NCBI GenBank assembly: GCA_022750195.1
Contig: JAKIWE010000001.1
Coordinates: 308,672-372,671 of the forward strand
Source of the DNA: Thermoplasmata archaeon
Lineage (GTDB): Archaea > Thermoplasmatota > Thermoplasmata > Lutacidiplasmatales > UBA184
Direction: 5' to 3'
Length of the DNA: 64,000 bases
A program made the translations under genes and the position numbers. Under the pieces are notes generated by a model. It was not told the origin of the DNA. It saw only the letters and a program-made list of their open reading frames with translations, and did no database searches. The number at the start of each line of letters is the position of its first letter. The stretch's first letter is position 1. This document shows positions 39,901-47,505 of the stretch, in pieces.

Positions 39901-41699
39901 CGCTGGGGGCCAATCGGACCTACCTCTACAACGAGGTCGAGCAGGTCGCGAACCGGCTCGCCCTCTACACGTACACCCGCGACCCTCAGACGCTGAATCT
40001 CGTGGCGCCGTGGATCGACCCGAGCTCGGTCGTGACCCAACCGTCGACCTTCGGCTCGGGGTATCGGATCTTTTCGGACTATCGGTACCTCAGCAACAAC
40101 TCGACCCCGAACCCATTGGTGGCCTATGGCCCCATCGTCGAGCCGAACCCGACGAACGTCTCGGTGGGGTCGACCCTCTCCCTGGCCGCCGCTGCGGGCG
40201 GTGGCGTCGGGGGCTATTCGTACTCCTGGAACAACGTCCCGCCCGAGTGCGCGGGGTACCCCTTCGCCAACTTCAGCTGCCTCCTCCAGTCTCCGGGGAC
40301 CTACACGGTGACCGTTACCGTCTCCGACACGAACGGCACGCAGGTGACGAGCCATCCGGTACGGCTCTTCGTCTACGGTGCCCCGCGACCTCTCCTCGCG
40401 AGCGACCGCGCGTCGGTCACCAACGGACCAGCCCCGCTCGCCGTCACCTTCAGCTCCGCCGTCACCGGAGGCGTCCAACCGTACGTCCTCAACTGGTCGT
40501 TCGGGGACGGGAGCTTTAGCTCGCTCCCCACCCCGGGTCACACCTACCTGAACGCTGGGAGCTTCACGGTCCGCCTGAACGTGACCGATAGCCAAGGCCG
40601 CCACGCCGCGGCCTCCCCGAACTTGTCGATCGTGGCCCGCACCCCCCTCGCAGGGGCTGCGGTGGGGAGCAGTGCCGCGGCGCTCGACCTCGGGGGCACC
40701 ACGAACCTCACCGTCAGCTTCACGGGCGGCACCCCGCCGGTGACCGTCTACTGGAGCACCCTGCCGCCCGGCTGCGTCGCAGCGAACCTGACGACCCTGC
40801 CGTGTACCCCGTCGGCCGCCGGGGTCTACGTCGTGGGCGCCAACCTCACCGATTCGGCGGGCGGCCTCGCGGCCGCTACGCCGATCCTCTTCACCGTCGC
40901 CTCCGCGCTCGTCGTCTCGGCGCCGCAACCGTCCGCCCCCACGACCGAGGTCGGGCAGTCCGTGTCGTTCACGGCGGCTGCCTCGGGGGGCTCGGCTCCG
41001 TACACGACGTACCTGTGGAGTGGCCTACCTTCCGGCGCCTGCACGGGCGGGATGTCGGGATCGGTGGAGACCTGCCTGTTCGGCACGGCGGCGACCCTGA
41101 CCGTGACCGCTCAGGTCGTGGACGCCCTCGGAGTCACTTCCCCCGCCTCCCCGTCGCTCACGTTCGTCGTCCACCCGTCGCTCGCGCTCGGCGGGATCAC
41201 GATCTCCAACGGTACGACGGTCGGCAGCACGACGACCGTCCCGGAGTTCTCCACGATCACGTTCGCCACCACGATCTCCGGGGGACTCAACCCGGTGGCG
41301 GTACGGTGGAGCGGCCTCCCCACCGAATGCCCCCTTGGAGTCTCTTCGTCGGTCAGCTGCCAGGTCACGACGCCGGGTTCCTACGCGGTCAAGGTGACGG
41401 CGACCGACGCCGACGGGGTCATCGCCAGCCAGAGCGCGACGTTGGTGATCACGAGCGCCCCCCCCAGCTCGCCGGCCGGAGGGGGCGGTACCGCTCTGCT
41501 CCTACCTCTCGTGATCGGCGTGGTGATCGCCGCGGCCGCCATCGCCGCGATCGCGCTCCTCCTCCGCCGACGCGGCCGCGCGACGAACGCGCGCACCCCG
41601 ACCCCGCCCGCCACGGAAGAGCCCGCGGAGTGGACGCCCGCCGGGGAGCCGCTCTCCGATCCCGAGCCCGGCGCCGAACCAGGACCGCCGGACGCGTAG
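36957..41699 (+). CDS. Giant cell-surface solute-binding (SBP_bac_5) protein with Ig/PKD repeats
   Basis: 1580 residues from GTG 36957; a GTATTC-type box lies ~33 bases upstream. Order: signal/anchor helix ~47-70, a PKD-like domain (~120-180, YSWNFGDHEW), a linker domain, a family 5 oligopeptide-type solute-binding domain (~350-1040, starting PPGGGSTLDPALAYDTVDAE, with FARTLAFSTLPCAGC and YGLGWAADYADPSDF), about five PKD/Ig-like domains (~1060-1500, for example NWSFGDGSFSSLP), one C-terminal helix (~1511-1536, LLLPLVIGVVIAAAAIAAIA) and a basic then acidic tail. It probably captures peptides at the envelope, but no permease or ATPase genes are adjacent. Many N-x-S/T sites suggest glycosylation. 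Confidence 0.85.
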   Translation: MSRNGPTPGDGATVTETPGLSDAPYAAPRASARHATPPRPWAVRSPRLWKPAAALLLATIMVGGSSALPAAHSLPVSNSGRALADAVAPCASALSRGCPAAGAPPLPGPGHDLYVTATNLTVLLGDPVTLQGYLPNGSTAEPGSYSWNFGDHEWANLTNYSVTHTYRDPGMYPVYCQATNLSGASTDDQGSLVTIHVVDSYWNDSSLRHARVAGGVVESSGLIDDRAPLLAAGQTVEFEGFTIASPVDPTYAVSSTTFAMIDLSSSYLSAHPSGPRWFANLTLPSPAPASGFYRLQFQSVADPTIGHSGPPAYRNFTFVIVVGTGYGVLPERLPVDPNGGRLRVVGPPGGGSTLDPALAYDTVDAETIANVYEQLITYNGSSGGDANNDFVPALATCVPGTPLCQSLYSSSLVSGWNYTFVLSPAARFYDPATGANWSVYPSDVVFSFARTLAFSTLPCAGCNNGWILAQTLLPGPSSSSNASNFGWDAGIHNPYNNTPSNIFASMVVNGSSCPTSGGHFVGNGCVTFLAHGDDRTWPFFLATLADPLGASVVPAAWFSAAAQAAGLPGWTYGNVSGNGDHPIPPITGASLLRLNATSWDAFEFSGAVPPYWGNVQYAMAGSGPYFLAHYAAAVGYSLQANPEYGANPNCTTLGCPPASGSYIRLVNETFPSTGDAAAAAAIANGSADVAFTDPGNVSSFLSLIEGGGAGVVEQPSTTTNFAPFQMSFSVAATSTLVGGNPVTIPSDFFAHLGMRHLFTADFSYATAQATVRDLHGGGFASNYGGAIPPYMSDYPANVSWPAGDPVQSSLVVGSAGWWWAQITNASGPYYDNETALCSAATPCAFPMFPTETFDYAEMSLWSQAVNVTTGGAIVPYVYNTSFLNVVLSALYSSPGTGSTPIYGLGWAADYADPSDFVTPLYLPDSTYTYSSGVAESFSTLAGTGCSATLYAYAFGGAPLNDSCQGAAYAALGTAASQAANLPLGANRTYLYNEVEQVANRLALYTYTRDPQTLNLVAPWIDPSSVVTQPSTFGSGYRIFSDYRYLSNNSTPNPLVAYGPIVEPNPTNVSVGSTLSLAAAAGGGVGGYSYSWNNVPPECAGYPFANFSCLLQSPGTYTVTVTVSDTNGTQVTSHPVRLFVYGAPRPLLASDRASVTNGPAPLAVTFSSAVTGGVQPYVLNWSFGDGSFSSLPTPGHTYLNAGSFTVRLNVTDSQGRHAAASPNLSIVARTPLAGAAVGSSAAALDLGGTTNLTVSFTGGTPPVTVYWSTLPPGCVAANLTTLPCTPSAAGVYVVGANLTDSAGGLAAATPILFTVASALVVSAPQPSAPTTEVGQSVSFTAAASGGSAPYTTYLWSGLPSGACTGGMSGSVETCLFGTAATLTVTAQVVDALGVTSPASPSLTFVVHPSLALGGITISNGTTVGSTTTVPEFSTITFATTISGGLNPVAVRWSGLPTECPLGVSSSVSCQVTTPGSYAVKVTATDADGVIASQSATLVITSAPPSSPAGGGGTALLLPLVIGVVIAAAAIAAIALLLRRRGRATNARTPTPPATEEPAEWTPAGEPLSDPEPGAEPGPPDA

Positions 41700-41712
41700 G
41701 CTCCGGTCTCTC

Positions 41713-42909
41713 TCAGCGCCGCGCGACGAAGCGGAGCACCGAGCCGCTCTCCACCGGGTGGTCCGCCGCGAGCGCGCGGTGGGTCCGGCCGTCGATCGCG
41801 CGGATGAAATGCTCGCCGAGGTCGGAGTGGACCCGGTAGGCGACCGCACGGACCGGGGTGCCGCCGGGCACGAGCAGCGCGTCGGGGAGCACTCGTCCCT
41901 TCGAGTCGGTCCATTTCGTTTCGTCCTCCACCGGGAAGACGACGACGTAGCCGAGCCGTTCGAAGACGAGGCGCTCGAAGGCCGCCTGCACGCCGGTCGT
42001 TCCCCACCGTGCGAGGATCGCGCGGATCTCGTCTAGGGCGTGACGCTGTGCCGGGGAGAGCCGGCTCGGGTCGGGCGTGGCAAAACTCTCCGCGCCGGGC
42101 GAGTACTCGATGAGGCCCGCTCGGGCCGCCCGTCGGAGCGTCAGCTCCGCCTCGGCCGAGGTCGGGACCACGGGGATCGGCGCCAACGTCTCGGCGAGCG
42201 CGGCCGCCTTCGGGGGCTCAACCTTGTCGCACTTGTTCGCGGCGACGAGCCGCGGCTTGGCCGCCTCGAGCAGGGACCGGGCGAGGTCCCTCCGGTCCGC
42301 GGCGGACCAACGAGCCGGGTGGGCCCGGTCGACGCTCGAGGTGCGGAGGGCTTGCGTCACCGCGAACATCGAGATCGAGAGACCCGTGAGCCGCTCGTGC
42401 AGAAACTCCTCGACCTTCCCGCCCTGGAGCTCGATCGACTTCGCGTGCCGGTCGAATTCGCGACCCAGGATCTCGGCTACCCAGTAGACGAGTTCCTCCT
42501 CGAGCCACGGGACCTCCTCCGCGGGGTCGTGGGTCCCTGCCGCGACGATCGCGCCGTCCGGGGAGGTGCCGCCGGTCAGGTCGACGACCTGGATGAACCC
42601 ATCCGCCGGACGGAGTTCGTCCAGGAATTGATGCCCAAGTCCCTTGCCCTCGTGGGCTCCCGGTACGAGTCCCGGAACGTCGATCACGCTCACGGGGATC
42701 CATCGCGTCCCCGCCACGCACCGCGCGTTCCCCGGCGTGCAGTGGACCCCCCGCTCGGCCTCCGGACACTTCGCTCGAACGGCGGCTACGCCGCGGTTCG
42801 GTTTGACGGTCGTGAACGGGTACGGCGCGACCGGGACGTCGAGCAGGGTGAGGGCGTTGAAGAACGTCGATTTTCCGACGTTGGGCTTCCCGACGACGCC
42901 GACCTCCAT
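41713..42909 (-). CDS. ychF: YchF/OLA1-family nucleotide-binding protein with TGS domain
   Basis: 398 residues. Obg-superfamily NTPase that binds ribosomes; bacterial and human relatives prefer ATP. Seen: G1 GVVGKPNVGKSTFFNALT at residues 4-21, FTTVKPNRGVA, DVPGLVPGAHEGKGLGHQFL near 78, a helical insertion (~130-200), G4-like AANKCDKVEP near 220, and C-terminal TGS (~320-398, including VFPVEDETKWTDSKGRVLPD). A short Cys cluster (CPEAERGVHCTPGNARC) is typical of the archaeal form. Follows the adenosyltransferase by 25 bases on the minus strand. Confidence 0.92.
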   Translation of the reverse strand: MEVGVVGKPNVGKSTFFNALTLLDVPVAPYPFTTVKPNRGVAAVRAKCPEAERGVHCTPGNARCVAGTRWIPVSVIDVPGLVPGAHEGKGLGHQFLDELRPADGFIQVVDLTGGTSPDGAIVAAGTHDPAEEVPWLEEELVYWVAEILGREFDRHAKSIELQGGKVEEFLHERLTGLSISMFAVTQALRTSSVDRAHPARWSAADRRDLARSLLEAAKPRLVAANKCDKVEPPKAAALAETLAPIPVVPTSAEAELTLRRAARAGLIEYSPGAESFATPDPSRLSPAQRHALDEIRAILARWGTTGVQAAFERLVFERLGYVVVFPVEDETKWTDSKGRVLPDALLVPGGTPVRAVAYRVHSDLGEHFIRAIDGRTHRALAADHPVESGSVLRFVARR

Positions 42910-42934
42910 CGTGATGCTCCCGACCGACCCGGGC

Positions 42935-43510
42935 CTACACGGAGTAGTCGGGCGGAACCTCGGCGACGCCCAGCTCGTGGTTGACGCTCAGGGCCATGGC
43001 AAAGAGAAGGTCGCTCAACCGGTTGGCCCACTGGAGGAGCTCGGGGCGCTGCGTTTCCACCACGTTCAAGGCCCACAGGGCTCGCTCCGCACGACGGGCG
43101 ACCGCTCGCGCCACGTGGAGCTCGGACGCCGACGGAGCCCCGCGTGGGAGGACGAAGGTGTGGACCGGTTCGAACTTCGAGGCGAACTCGTCCGTCTCCG
43201 CCTCGAGCCGGGCGACGTGCCGAGCTTCGATCCGTCGGGCCGGCGGCGGAGCGGTCGATGGGGTCGCGAGCTCGCTCTGGGCGACGTAGAGCTCGTGCTG
43301 GAGCTGCCGGACGACCTCCCGAGTGCGACGAAGCTCCGCGGGGAGGGCCGCCTCGGCGCACCCGAGCTGGGCGCCTAGTTCATCGTAGGCGCCGAAGCTC
43401 GCGATCCGAAGCGAATCTTTGGCTACGCGGGCACCGCCGACGAGACCGGTGTCGCCACGATCACCGGTGCGGGTGTAGAGACGCGCGATACCCTCGCCTC
43501 CGGTCGCCAC
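42935..43510 (-). CDS. PduO-type cob(I)alamin adenosyltransferase
   Basis: 191 residues from GTG 43510. Makes adenosylcobalamin from ATP and cob(I)alamin. Seen: the ATP-binding N-terminus YTRTGDRGDTGLVGGARVAK (residues 12-31) with DS following, SFGAYDELGAQLG near 38, VLPRGAPSASELHVARAVAR near 120 with RRAER, and LLQWANRLSDLLFAMALSVN near 155, the typical closing motif. Fits B12 use with the cobalamin-binding protein at 0.6 kb. Overlaps a small upstream frame. Confidence 0.93.
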   Translation of the reverse strand: MATGGEGIARLYTRTGDRGDTGLVGGARVAKDSLRIASFGAYDELGAQLGCAEAALPAELRRTREVVRQLQHELYVAQSELATPSTAPPPARRIEARHVARLEAETDEFASKFEPVHTFVLPRGAPSASELHVARAVARRAERALWALNVVETQRPELLQWANRLSDLLFAMALSVNHELGVAEVPPDYSV

Positions 43511-43653
43511 GGGAGCACGTCGAGCGGACTGCTCAGGCCGTGGATCGGGCAGAACGAGATGTGCAGCACCTCATTATGCTTGGCGTCCTGACGGCACAGT
43601 CGGCAGACGAATCCGCTCCGGTCTTCCCACGCTAGCGCTCCGCTTGCTTCCAT
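43423..43653 (-). CDS. Possible small zinc-binding protein
   Basis: 76 residues between the RHH regulator (22 bases upstream) and the adenosyltransferase, whose first 88 bases it overlaps in another frame. Seen: C17-x2-C20 and C35-x2-H38 (VCRLC ... FCPIH), a plausible zinc site, in a region with natural-looking codon choice. The last ~20 residues, in the overlap, are low-complexity. Not recognised; may be a real small protein that terminates inside the next gene, or chance. Confidence 0.4.
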   Translation of the reverse strand: MEASGALAWEDRSGFVCRLCRQDAKHNEVLHISFCPIHGLSSPLDVLPWRPEARVSRVSTPAPVIVATPVSSAVPA

Positions 43654-43675
43654 TGTTGCAACACACCCAGGGACG

Positions 43676-44074
43676 TTAGCGCCCGAGGCGCCCCTGACCC
43701 TCGCGATCCGCCTGGCGTCGGCGCTCCCGTCGGTCGGCGTTCTCCCGGGCCTTCTCGCGAAGCCGGTCGAGCGTCTCCGAGTGGGCGCGCGCGAACGCTT
43801 CGAGTCCCGGCGTCAAGACGGCGACGAGCGCCGCTTCGACGTTCGGGGCCCAGCCGTCCTCGACGATCGTCTCGAGCTCCGCTCGCACCTGGAGCGGGAT
43901 CGCGACGGCGTCGTGGGACGGCCCGCCGGTCGACCGGACGAGTGAGCGCACTGCGTCCGAACGGTTCCGGCTCTGCTCCCGCGCGGCGTAGTCGTCGAGG
44001 AGCCGAAGCTCCTCGGTGGTCAGTCGAACGCCCAGGAATCGGTCCTGGGTCTCTCGCGCGGTGGCCGATCGCAC
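43676..44074 (-). CDS. Ribbon-helix-helix (CopG-type) DNA-binding protein
   Basis: 132 residues from GTG 44074. Seen: the RHH fold at residues ~12-50, strand FLGVRLTTEELRLLDDYAAR then EQSRNRSDAVRSLVRS, the arrangement that inserts a two-stranded sheet into the major groove. The rest is helical with a highly charged C-terminus (ENADRRERRRQADREGQGR). Its start lies exactly 26 bases from a TATA box and next to a 17-base palindrome, suggesting autorepression. It heads a minus-strand run with the small zinc frame and the adenosyltransferase, so it might control cobalamin adenosylation; inference. Confidence 0.8.
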   Translation of the reverse strand: MRSATARETQDRFLGVRLTTEELRLLDDYAAREQSRNRSDAVRSLVRSTGGPSHDAVAIPLQVRAELETIVEDGWAPNVEAALVAVLTPGLEAFARAHSETLDRLREKARENADRRERRRQADREGQGRLGR

Positions 44075-44077
44075 GGC

Positions 44078-44094
44078 GTTGAACAGTATTCAAC
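44078..44094. promoter_or_regulatory. Palindromic operator at the RHH gene
   Basis: GTTGAA-CAGTA-TTCAAC: perfect 6-base arms around a 5-base spacer, lying between the TATA box and the GTG at 44074. In addition AACAGT repeats directly at 44082 and 44092, ten bases (one helical turn) apart, as expected for side-by-side RHH dimers. Confidence 0.55.
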
Positions 44095-44095
44095 A

Positions 44096-44104
44096 GTTAT
44101 TTAG
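44096..44104 (-). promoter_or_regulatory. TATA box of the RHH gene
   Basis: CTAAATAAC on the minus strand, centred 26 bases before the GTG at 44074, preceded by an AT-rich stretch with seven T residues (44117-44125 region). Confidence 0.55.
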
Positions 44105-44268
44105 ATGTTATGTAGTAATTTTTTTACAACTGCGGGCCGGGAGGCTTCATCCCCAGCGCACGTCCTCCGGCGATGAGGGACCGAGGTCCTGGCCTACCGG
44201 GGAGTTCTCGGCAACGGCGATGATTCGCCGTGTCGGAGGGTCTGAGGCGCCAATCTTGCCCGCAGGCT

Positions 44269-44820
44269 TCACGGCTCAACGGCCGTACCGTCCTGCCCGC
44301 TACTCGGAAGATTGAGGATCCAGATGTTCACCTGGAGGGGGCGTTTGCTCCCGGGTGGATACTCGGCGCTTACCTGTTCGGTCAGCGTGAAACCTAGCTT
44401 TCTACAGATTGCGTTGGATGGGTGATTATCGACCGACGGGGACGCAACGACGAACCTGTATCTCTGGAGGCTCGTGATCACGTCGAGGATCCGTCTCGTC
44501 GCGGAGGTCGCGACCCCTCGCCCCTGAAATTCGGGGAGCACGAACCATCCGATCTCCCATCCCGTCTGATCCTTCCATCCGCTCTACCAATATCCCACAC
44601 TTCCGGCAGGCGAGCCGAGTGGTCCCGCGAGTATCGTGTACTGGCATCCGGCGTGCGGGTCACCCGACATCCGTAGGAACAGGTCGTGTCGCTTCCGAAT
44701 CCGCTCGTCGCTTTCCGGCCCGTTCAGATGCACCATTTGGGTGGGATTTCCGAGCGTCCTGTCGAGCAGCCAACGGTCTCCTTCAGCGTACGGACGAACG
44801 GTAACTTCGAGGCCTTTCAT
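44269..44820 (-). pseudogene. GNAT acetyltransferase interrupted by one in-frame TAG
   Basis: 184-codon frame from ATG 44820 with a single stop, TAG at 44584-44586 (codon 79). Before it the protein reads as a RimJ/RimL-type acetyltransferase (LEVTVRPYAEGDRWLLDRTL at the start, AGSVGYW just before the stop). After it the same frame continues with GWKDQTGWEIGWFVLPEFQG and RGVATSATRRILDVI, the acetyl-CoA binding motif, then NAICRKLGFTL. In relatives the interrupted position is usually a Glu, so a one-base GAG-to-TAG change explains it. Probably a recent pseudogene; readthrough is not excluded. No promoter box is clear. Confidence 0.75.
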
Positions 44821-45137
44821 GGATGCCCCGGCGATATCTCGCTAGGACAAAGGTCGTAGGCTCGGAGCCACGCTGGCCGTCGACGTAAAACAAAGGAAGT
44901 GGAAGCTTGTCCAAACCCAGCCAAGAATATCGGGGGGGTTGGGTCTCTCCCGCATGAAACGCCGAATGCTGAGAAGCTACGGCTACGGGTTCAAGGTCCC
45001 GGCCAAGTAGAACGTCCTCGAGGCTAAGGGGAAGGGCCGGAGCCAGGAGTGGCGTGCGGCCACAATCGCGCGTATCTCCCGTTCGTAGGGTGGGGTGCCG
45101 TCCGAGCGATAAATACCAGCGGGGGATTCGCCTCGCC
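44821..45137 (+). other. 317-base gap with a tiny frame and a promoter
   Basis: Between the broken GNAT gene and the first M29-like gene. It holds an 18-codon frame at 44954-45010 (MKRRMLRSYGYGFKVPAK), which might be a gene remnant, and the promoter of the next gene at its right end. Composition is slightly richer in A+T than neighbours. Nothing else recognised. Confidence 0.4.
45108..45115 (+). promoter_or_regulatory. TATA box of first M29-like gene
   Basis: GATAAATA, centred 26 bases before the ATG at 45138; leaderless transcript predicted. Confidence 0.6.
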
Positions 45138-46238
45138 ATGAGCGCAGCCGCAGAATCGTTGGCCCGGACCGTGCTGGGAAAGAACCTTGCTGCCGGGAAG
45201 GGCGAGTCGGTGATCATCGAGACGTGGCCCCACACCCTCGAGTACGCCCGAGCGTTCGTCGAGGAGACCCGCCGTCTCGGCGCAGTGCCGACCCTCCTCT
45301 ACGAGGACGAGCCGGCGTGGTGGAAGGCGATCGAGGCGAAGAACTTCCGCCCGTTCGCCAAGTTGTCGAAGGCGGAGAAGGCCGCGGTCGGGAAGGCGGA
45401 CGTCTACATCCACTTCTTTGGCCCCGAGGACCAGCTCCGCCTCTCCTCGCTCCCGAGCGGGATTCGTGGTAAGCCGTTCGCGTGGAACGAGGAGTGGTAC
45501 GACGCCGCGCACAAGGGGAGCCTCCGGGGCACTCGAATGTCGATGGGCCTCGTTCCGAATGGGCTAGCGGAGAAGTTCGGCTTGACCGGCGACGAGCTGC
45601 GCGAGAAGCTCGCGAGGGCGGGTTCCGTGGACGCCTCGAAGATGGCCCAGAAGGGCTCGAAGCTCCGGAAGCTCATCGAGAAAGGCTCGGAGCTCCACCT
45701 TCGGCATCCGAACGGCACCGATCTCACCTTCCAGCTGAAGGGCGTGCACGCACGCGCCGACACGGGGATCGTCGACGCCGCCGCGCGGAAGCGGCGGTAC
45801 GGGGTCCTGAGCAACAATCCGACGGGCCTTCTGATGGTCGCGGTCGACAAGGCGAACGCCGTCGGGACGCTCGTCAGCAACCGCGCGGTGTACGATCTAG
45901 AGACCGCTCGGCGCTACGCCGACGCTACGTGGTCGTTCGAGGCAGGCAAGCTCGCCGAGCGGAAGTTCGGCGACGGCGGCAAGGAGTTCGAGGCGTCCTT
46001 CGCGAAGGGCGGCAAGGGCCGCGAGTCGCTGAGCTACTTTTCGATCGGACTGAATCCCGAGGGGGAGGCGGCGGCCCCGGCGGAGGACACCGAAGAGGGC
46101 GCAGTACTGATCAGTGTCGGGAACAACACGTTCGCCGGCGGGAGCAACAAAGCGAAAATGCGGGGATTCGCGATGATCGCAGGCGCGGACATCGAGGTCG
46201 ACGGCAAGACGATCGTCGCCGGGGGCCGGATCCGCTAG
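45138..46238 (+). CDS. M29-aminopeptidase-like protein lacking metal ligands (paralogue 1)
   Basis: 366 residues from ATG 45138. Overall layout follows aminopeptidase M29/AmpS (COG2309): an N-terminal Rossmann-like half (SVIIETWPHTLEYARAFVEE), HPNGTDLTFQLKG near 192, GVLSNNPTGLLMVAVDKANA near 222, SIGLNPEG near 300 and SVGNNTFAGGSN near 322. In active M29 enzymes the third segment reads N-x-P-x-G-E and the last region contributes His and Asp metal ligands; here the Glu is Leu and no His follows (MRGFAMIAG). Loss of peptidase activity is therefore likely. A second paralogue lies downstream with its own promoter. Confidence 0.75.
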   Translation: MSAAAESLARTVLGKNLAAGKGESVIIETWPHTLEYARAFVEETRRLGAVPTLLYEDEPAWWKAIEAKNFRPFAKLSKAEKAAVGKADVYIHFFGPEDQLRLSSLPSGIRGKPFAWNEEWYDAAHKGSLRGTRMSMGLVPNGLAEKFGLTGDELREKLARAGSVDASKMAQKGSKLRKLIEKGSELHLRHPNGTDLTFQLKGVHARADTGIVDAAARKRRYGVLSNNPTGLLMVAVDKANAVGTLVSNRAVYDLETARRYADATWSFEAGKLAERKFGDGGKEFEASFAKGGKGRESLSYFSIGLNPEGEAAAPAEDTEEGAVLISVGNNTFAGGSNKAKMRGFAMIAGADIEVDGKTIVAGGRIR

Positions 46239-46365
46239 ACCGGCCCGCGGCGGCTCGGGCGCCGCGGCCTTCGCTTCGGCCTGACTCCCGGCCGGGCGTG
46301 AGGGCGGTCCCGGTCGGTCTCGACCTAGGGTCGCCGGTCGAGCCGCCGCAGGAGGCTGCCTGCAC

Positions 46366-46373
46366 GTTATAGA
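46366..46373 (+). promoter_or_regulatory. TATA box of second M29-like gene
   Basis: GTTATAGA, centred 26 bases before the ATG at 46396. Confidence 0.6.
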
Positions 46374-46395
46374 AACTCTAGCCTGGGTCAGGGCG

Positions 46396-47505
46396 ATGGC
46401 GGAATCCCCTTCGAAGCTACAGCGCGACGTCGCTCGCAACGTCGTGACCAGGTACCTCAAGGTCCGAGCGGCGGAGAACGCGATCATCGAGTCGTGGGAC
46501 CACACGATGCCGCTGGCCTCGGCGATGGTCGATGAGATCCGCCGAGTGGGCGGCAGGGTACTCCTCATCCGCAACGACGAGGACGCGTGGTGGCGGGCCC
46601 TCGACCGGCGGCAGAGCAAGCTTCTAGGGGCGTCGAGCGCCCCGGAGTGGGCGGCGCTGAAGGCCGCGGATGTGTACGTAAATTTCTGGGGCCCGGCTGA
46701 CGCAGACCGCCTCGAAACGATCCCCGATAAGACCGGGGACGAGGCGTTCGCTTGGAACTGGCCCTGGTACGCCGTCGCAAGGAAAACGGGGCTCCGAGGG
46801 GTGCGCATGACCGCGGGGTTCGCGACGGTGGGACGGGCGCGTCGGTGGGGTTTGGATCACGCGCGATGGGAGGACAACATGCTGCGGGCCTCCCTCGTCG
46901 ACCCGGAGGAGATGGCCACGAGCGGGGCTCGGCTCCGCACGGCGCTCTCTCGCGGGAAGAAGGTGCGCATTACCCACTCGAACGGAACGAACCTTGAAGT
47001 CGCCCTGGCGGGGGTCGCTCCACGGTTGAGCGACGGGCGACCCCATCCGTGGAAAAAGCATACTTCCCGTTCGGGCATGCTCGAAAACATCCCCGCCGGA
47101 TTCGTGGACGTTGTCCTCGACTCGAAAACGGCCGAGGGGAGCTTCCACGCCAACCGCCGGACCAATATCTGGTGGACCTGGCACGCGGGGGGAGCGCTCG
47201 ACTTCGCGAACGGCAAGCTCACTTCGGTTTCCGTCGAGGAGGGCGAGAAGGAGTTTGCCCGTCAGTACAAGAACGGCACGGCGGGCAAGGACCGGGCGAG
47301 CGCGATCACCCTCGGGCTAAACCCGGCCGCCGAGGACGTCCCCAACCTGGAGAAGTGGGAGCGCGGCTGCGTTTCCTTGCAACTCGGGGGGAACCGGGGC
47401 CTCGGAGGCTCCAACGGATCGAACTTCTTTTCCTGGTTTTCGCTCGCCGGCTCCGAGATCGCCGTGGACGGAGCTCCCGTCATCCGCGACGGAAAGCTCC
47501 TCTAA
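46396..47505 (+). CDS. M29-aminopeptidase-like protein lacking metal ligands (paralogue 2)
   Basis: 369 residues. Paralogue of the preceding gene with the same segment order: AIIESWDHTMPLASAMVDEI near 33, THSNGTNLEVALAG near 195, MLENIPAGFVDVVLDSKTAE near 230, TLGLNPAAED near 300 and QLGGNRGLGGSNGSNFFSWF near 335. The position of the M29 catalytic-site Glu is Phe and the late His/Asp ligands are replaced (SWFSLAG), so it too looks non-catalytic, by different substitutions than its neighbour. Both keep an FxWN or WNWPWY segment near 118. Function unknown; binding of small peptides or a derived activity are possibilities. Confidence 0.75.
   Translation: MAESPSKLQRDVARNVVTRYLKVRAAENAIIESWDHTMPLASAMVDEIRRVGGRVLLIRNDEDAWWRALDRRQSKLLGASSAPEWAALKAADVYVNFWGPADADRLETIPDKTGDEAFAWNWPWYAVARKTGLRGVRMTAGFATVGRARRWGLDHARWEDNMLRASLVDPEEMATSGARLRTALSRGKKVRITHSNGTNLEVALAGVAPRLSDGRPHPWKKHTSRSGMLENIPAGFVDVVLDSKTAEGSFHANRRTNIWWTWHAGGALDFANGKLTSVSVEEGEKEFARQYKNGTAGKDRASAITLGLNPAAEDVPNLEKWERGCVSLQLGGNRGLGGSNGSNFFSWFSLAGSEIAVDGAPVIRDGKLL

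Noticed and set aside
38016-40928. 970-codon open frame on the minus strand
   Set aside because: It is antisense to the solute-binding/PKD protein, Arg/Gly/Val-rich and without motifs; long antisense frames are expected in GC-rich codons.
44117-44125. T-tract as a transcription terminator
   Set aside because: No plus-strand gene ends before it; it belongs to the AT-rich promoter region of the RHH gene.
44584-44586. TAG read as pyrrolysine
   Set aside because: TAG ends several ordinary genes here (pfdB, the TPR gene, the ThiI-like gene, purF), the position is normally Glu, and no pyl genes are in the window; a nonsense mutation is simpler.
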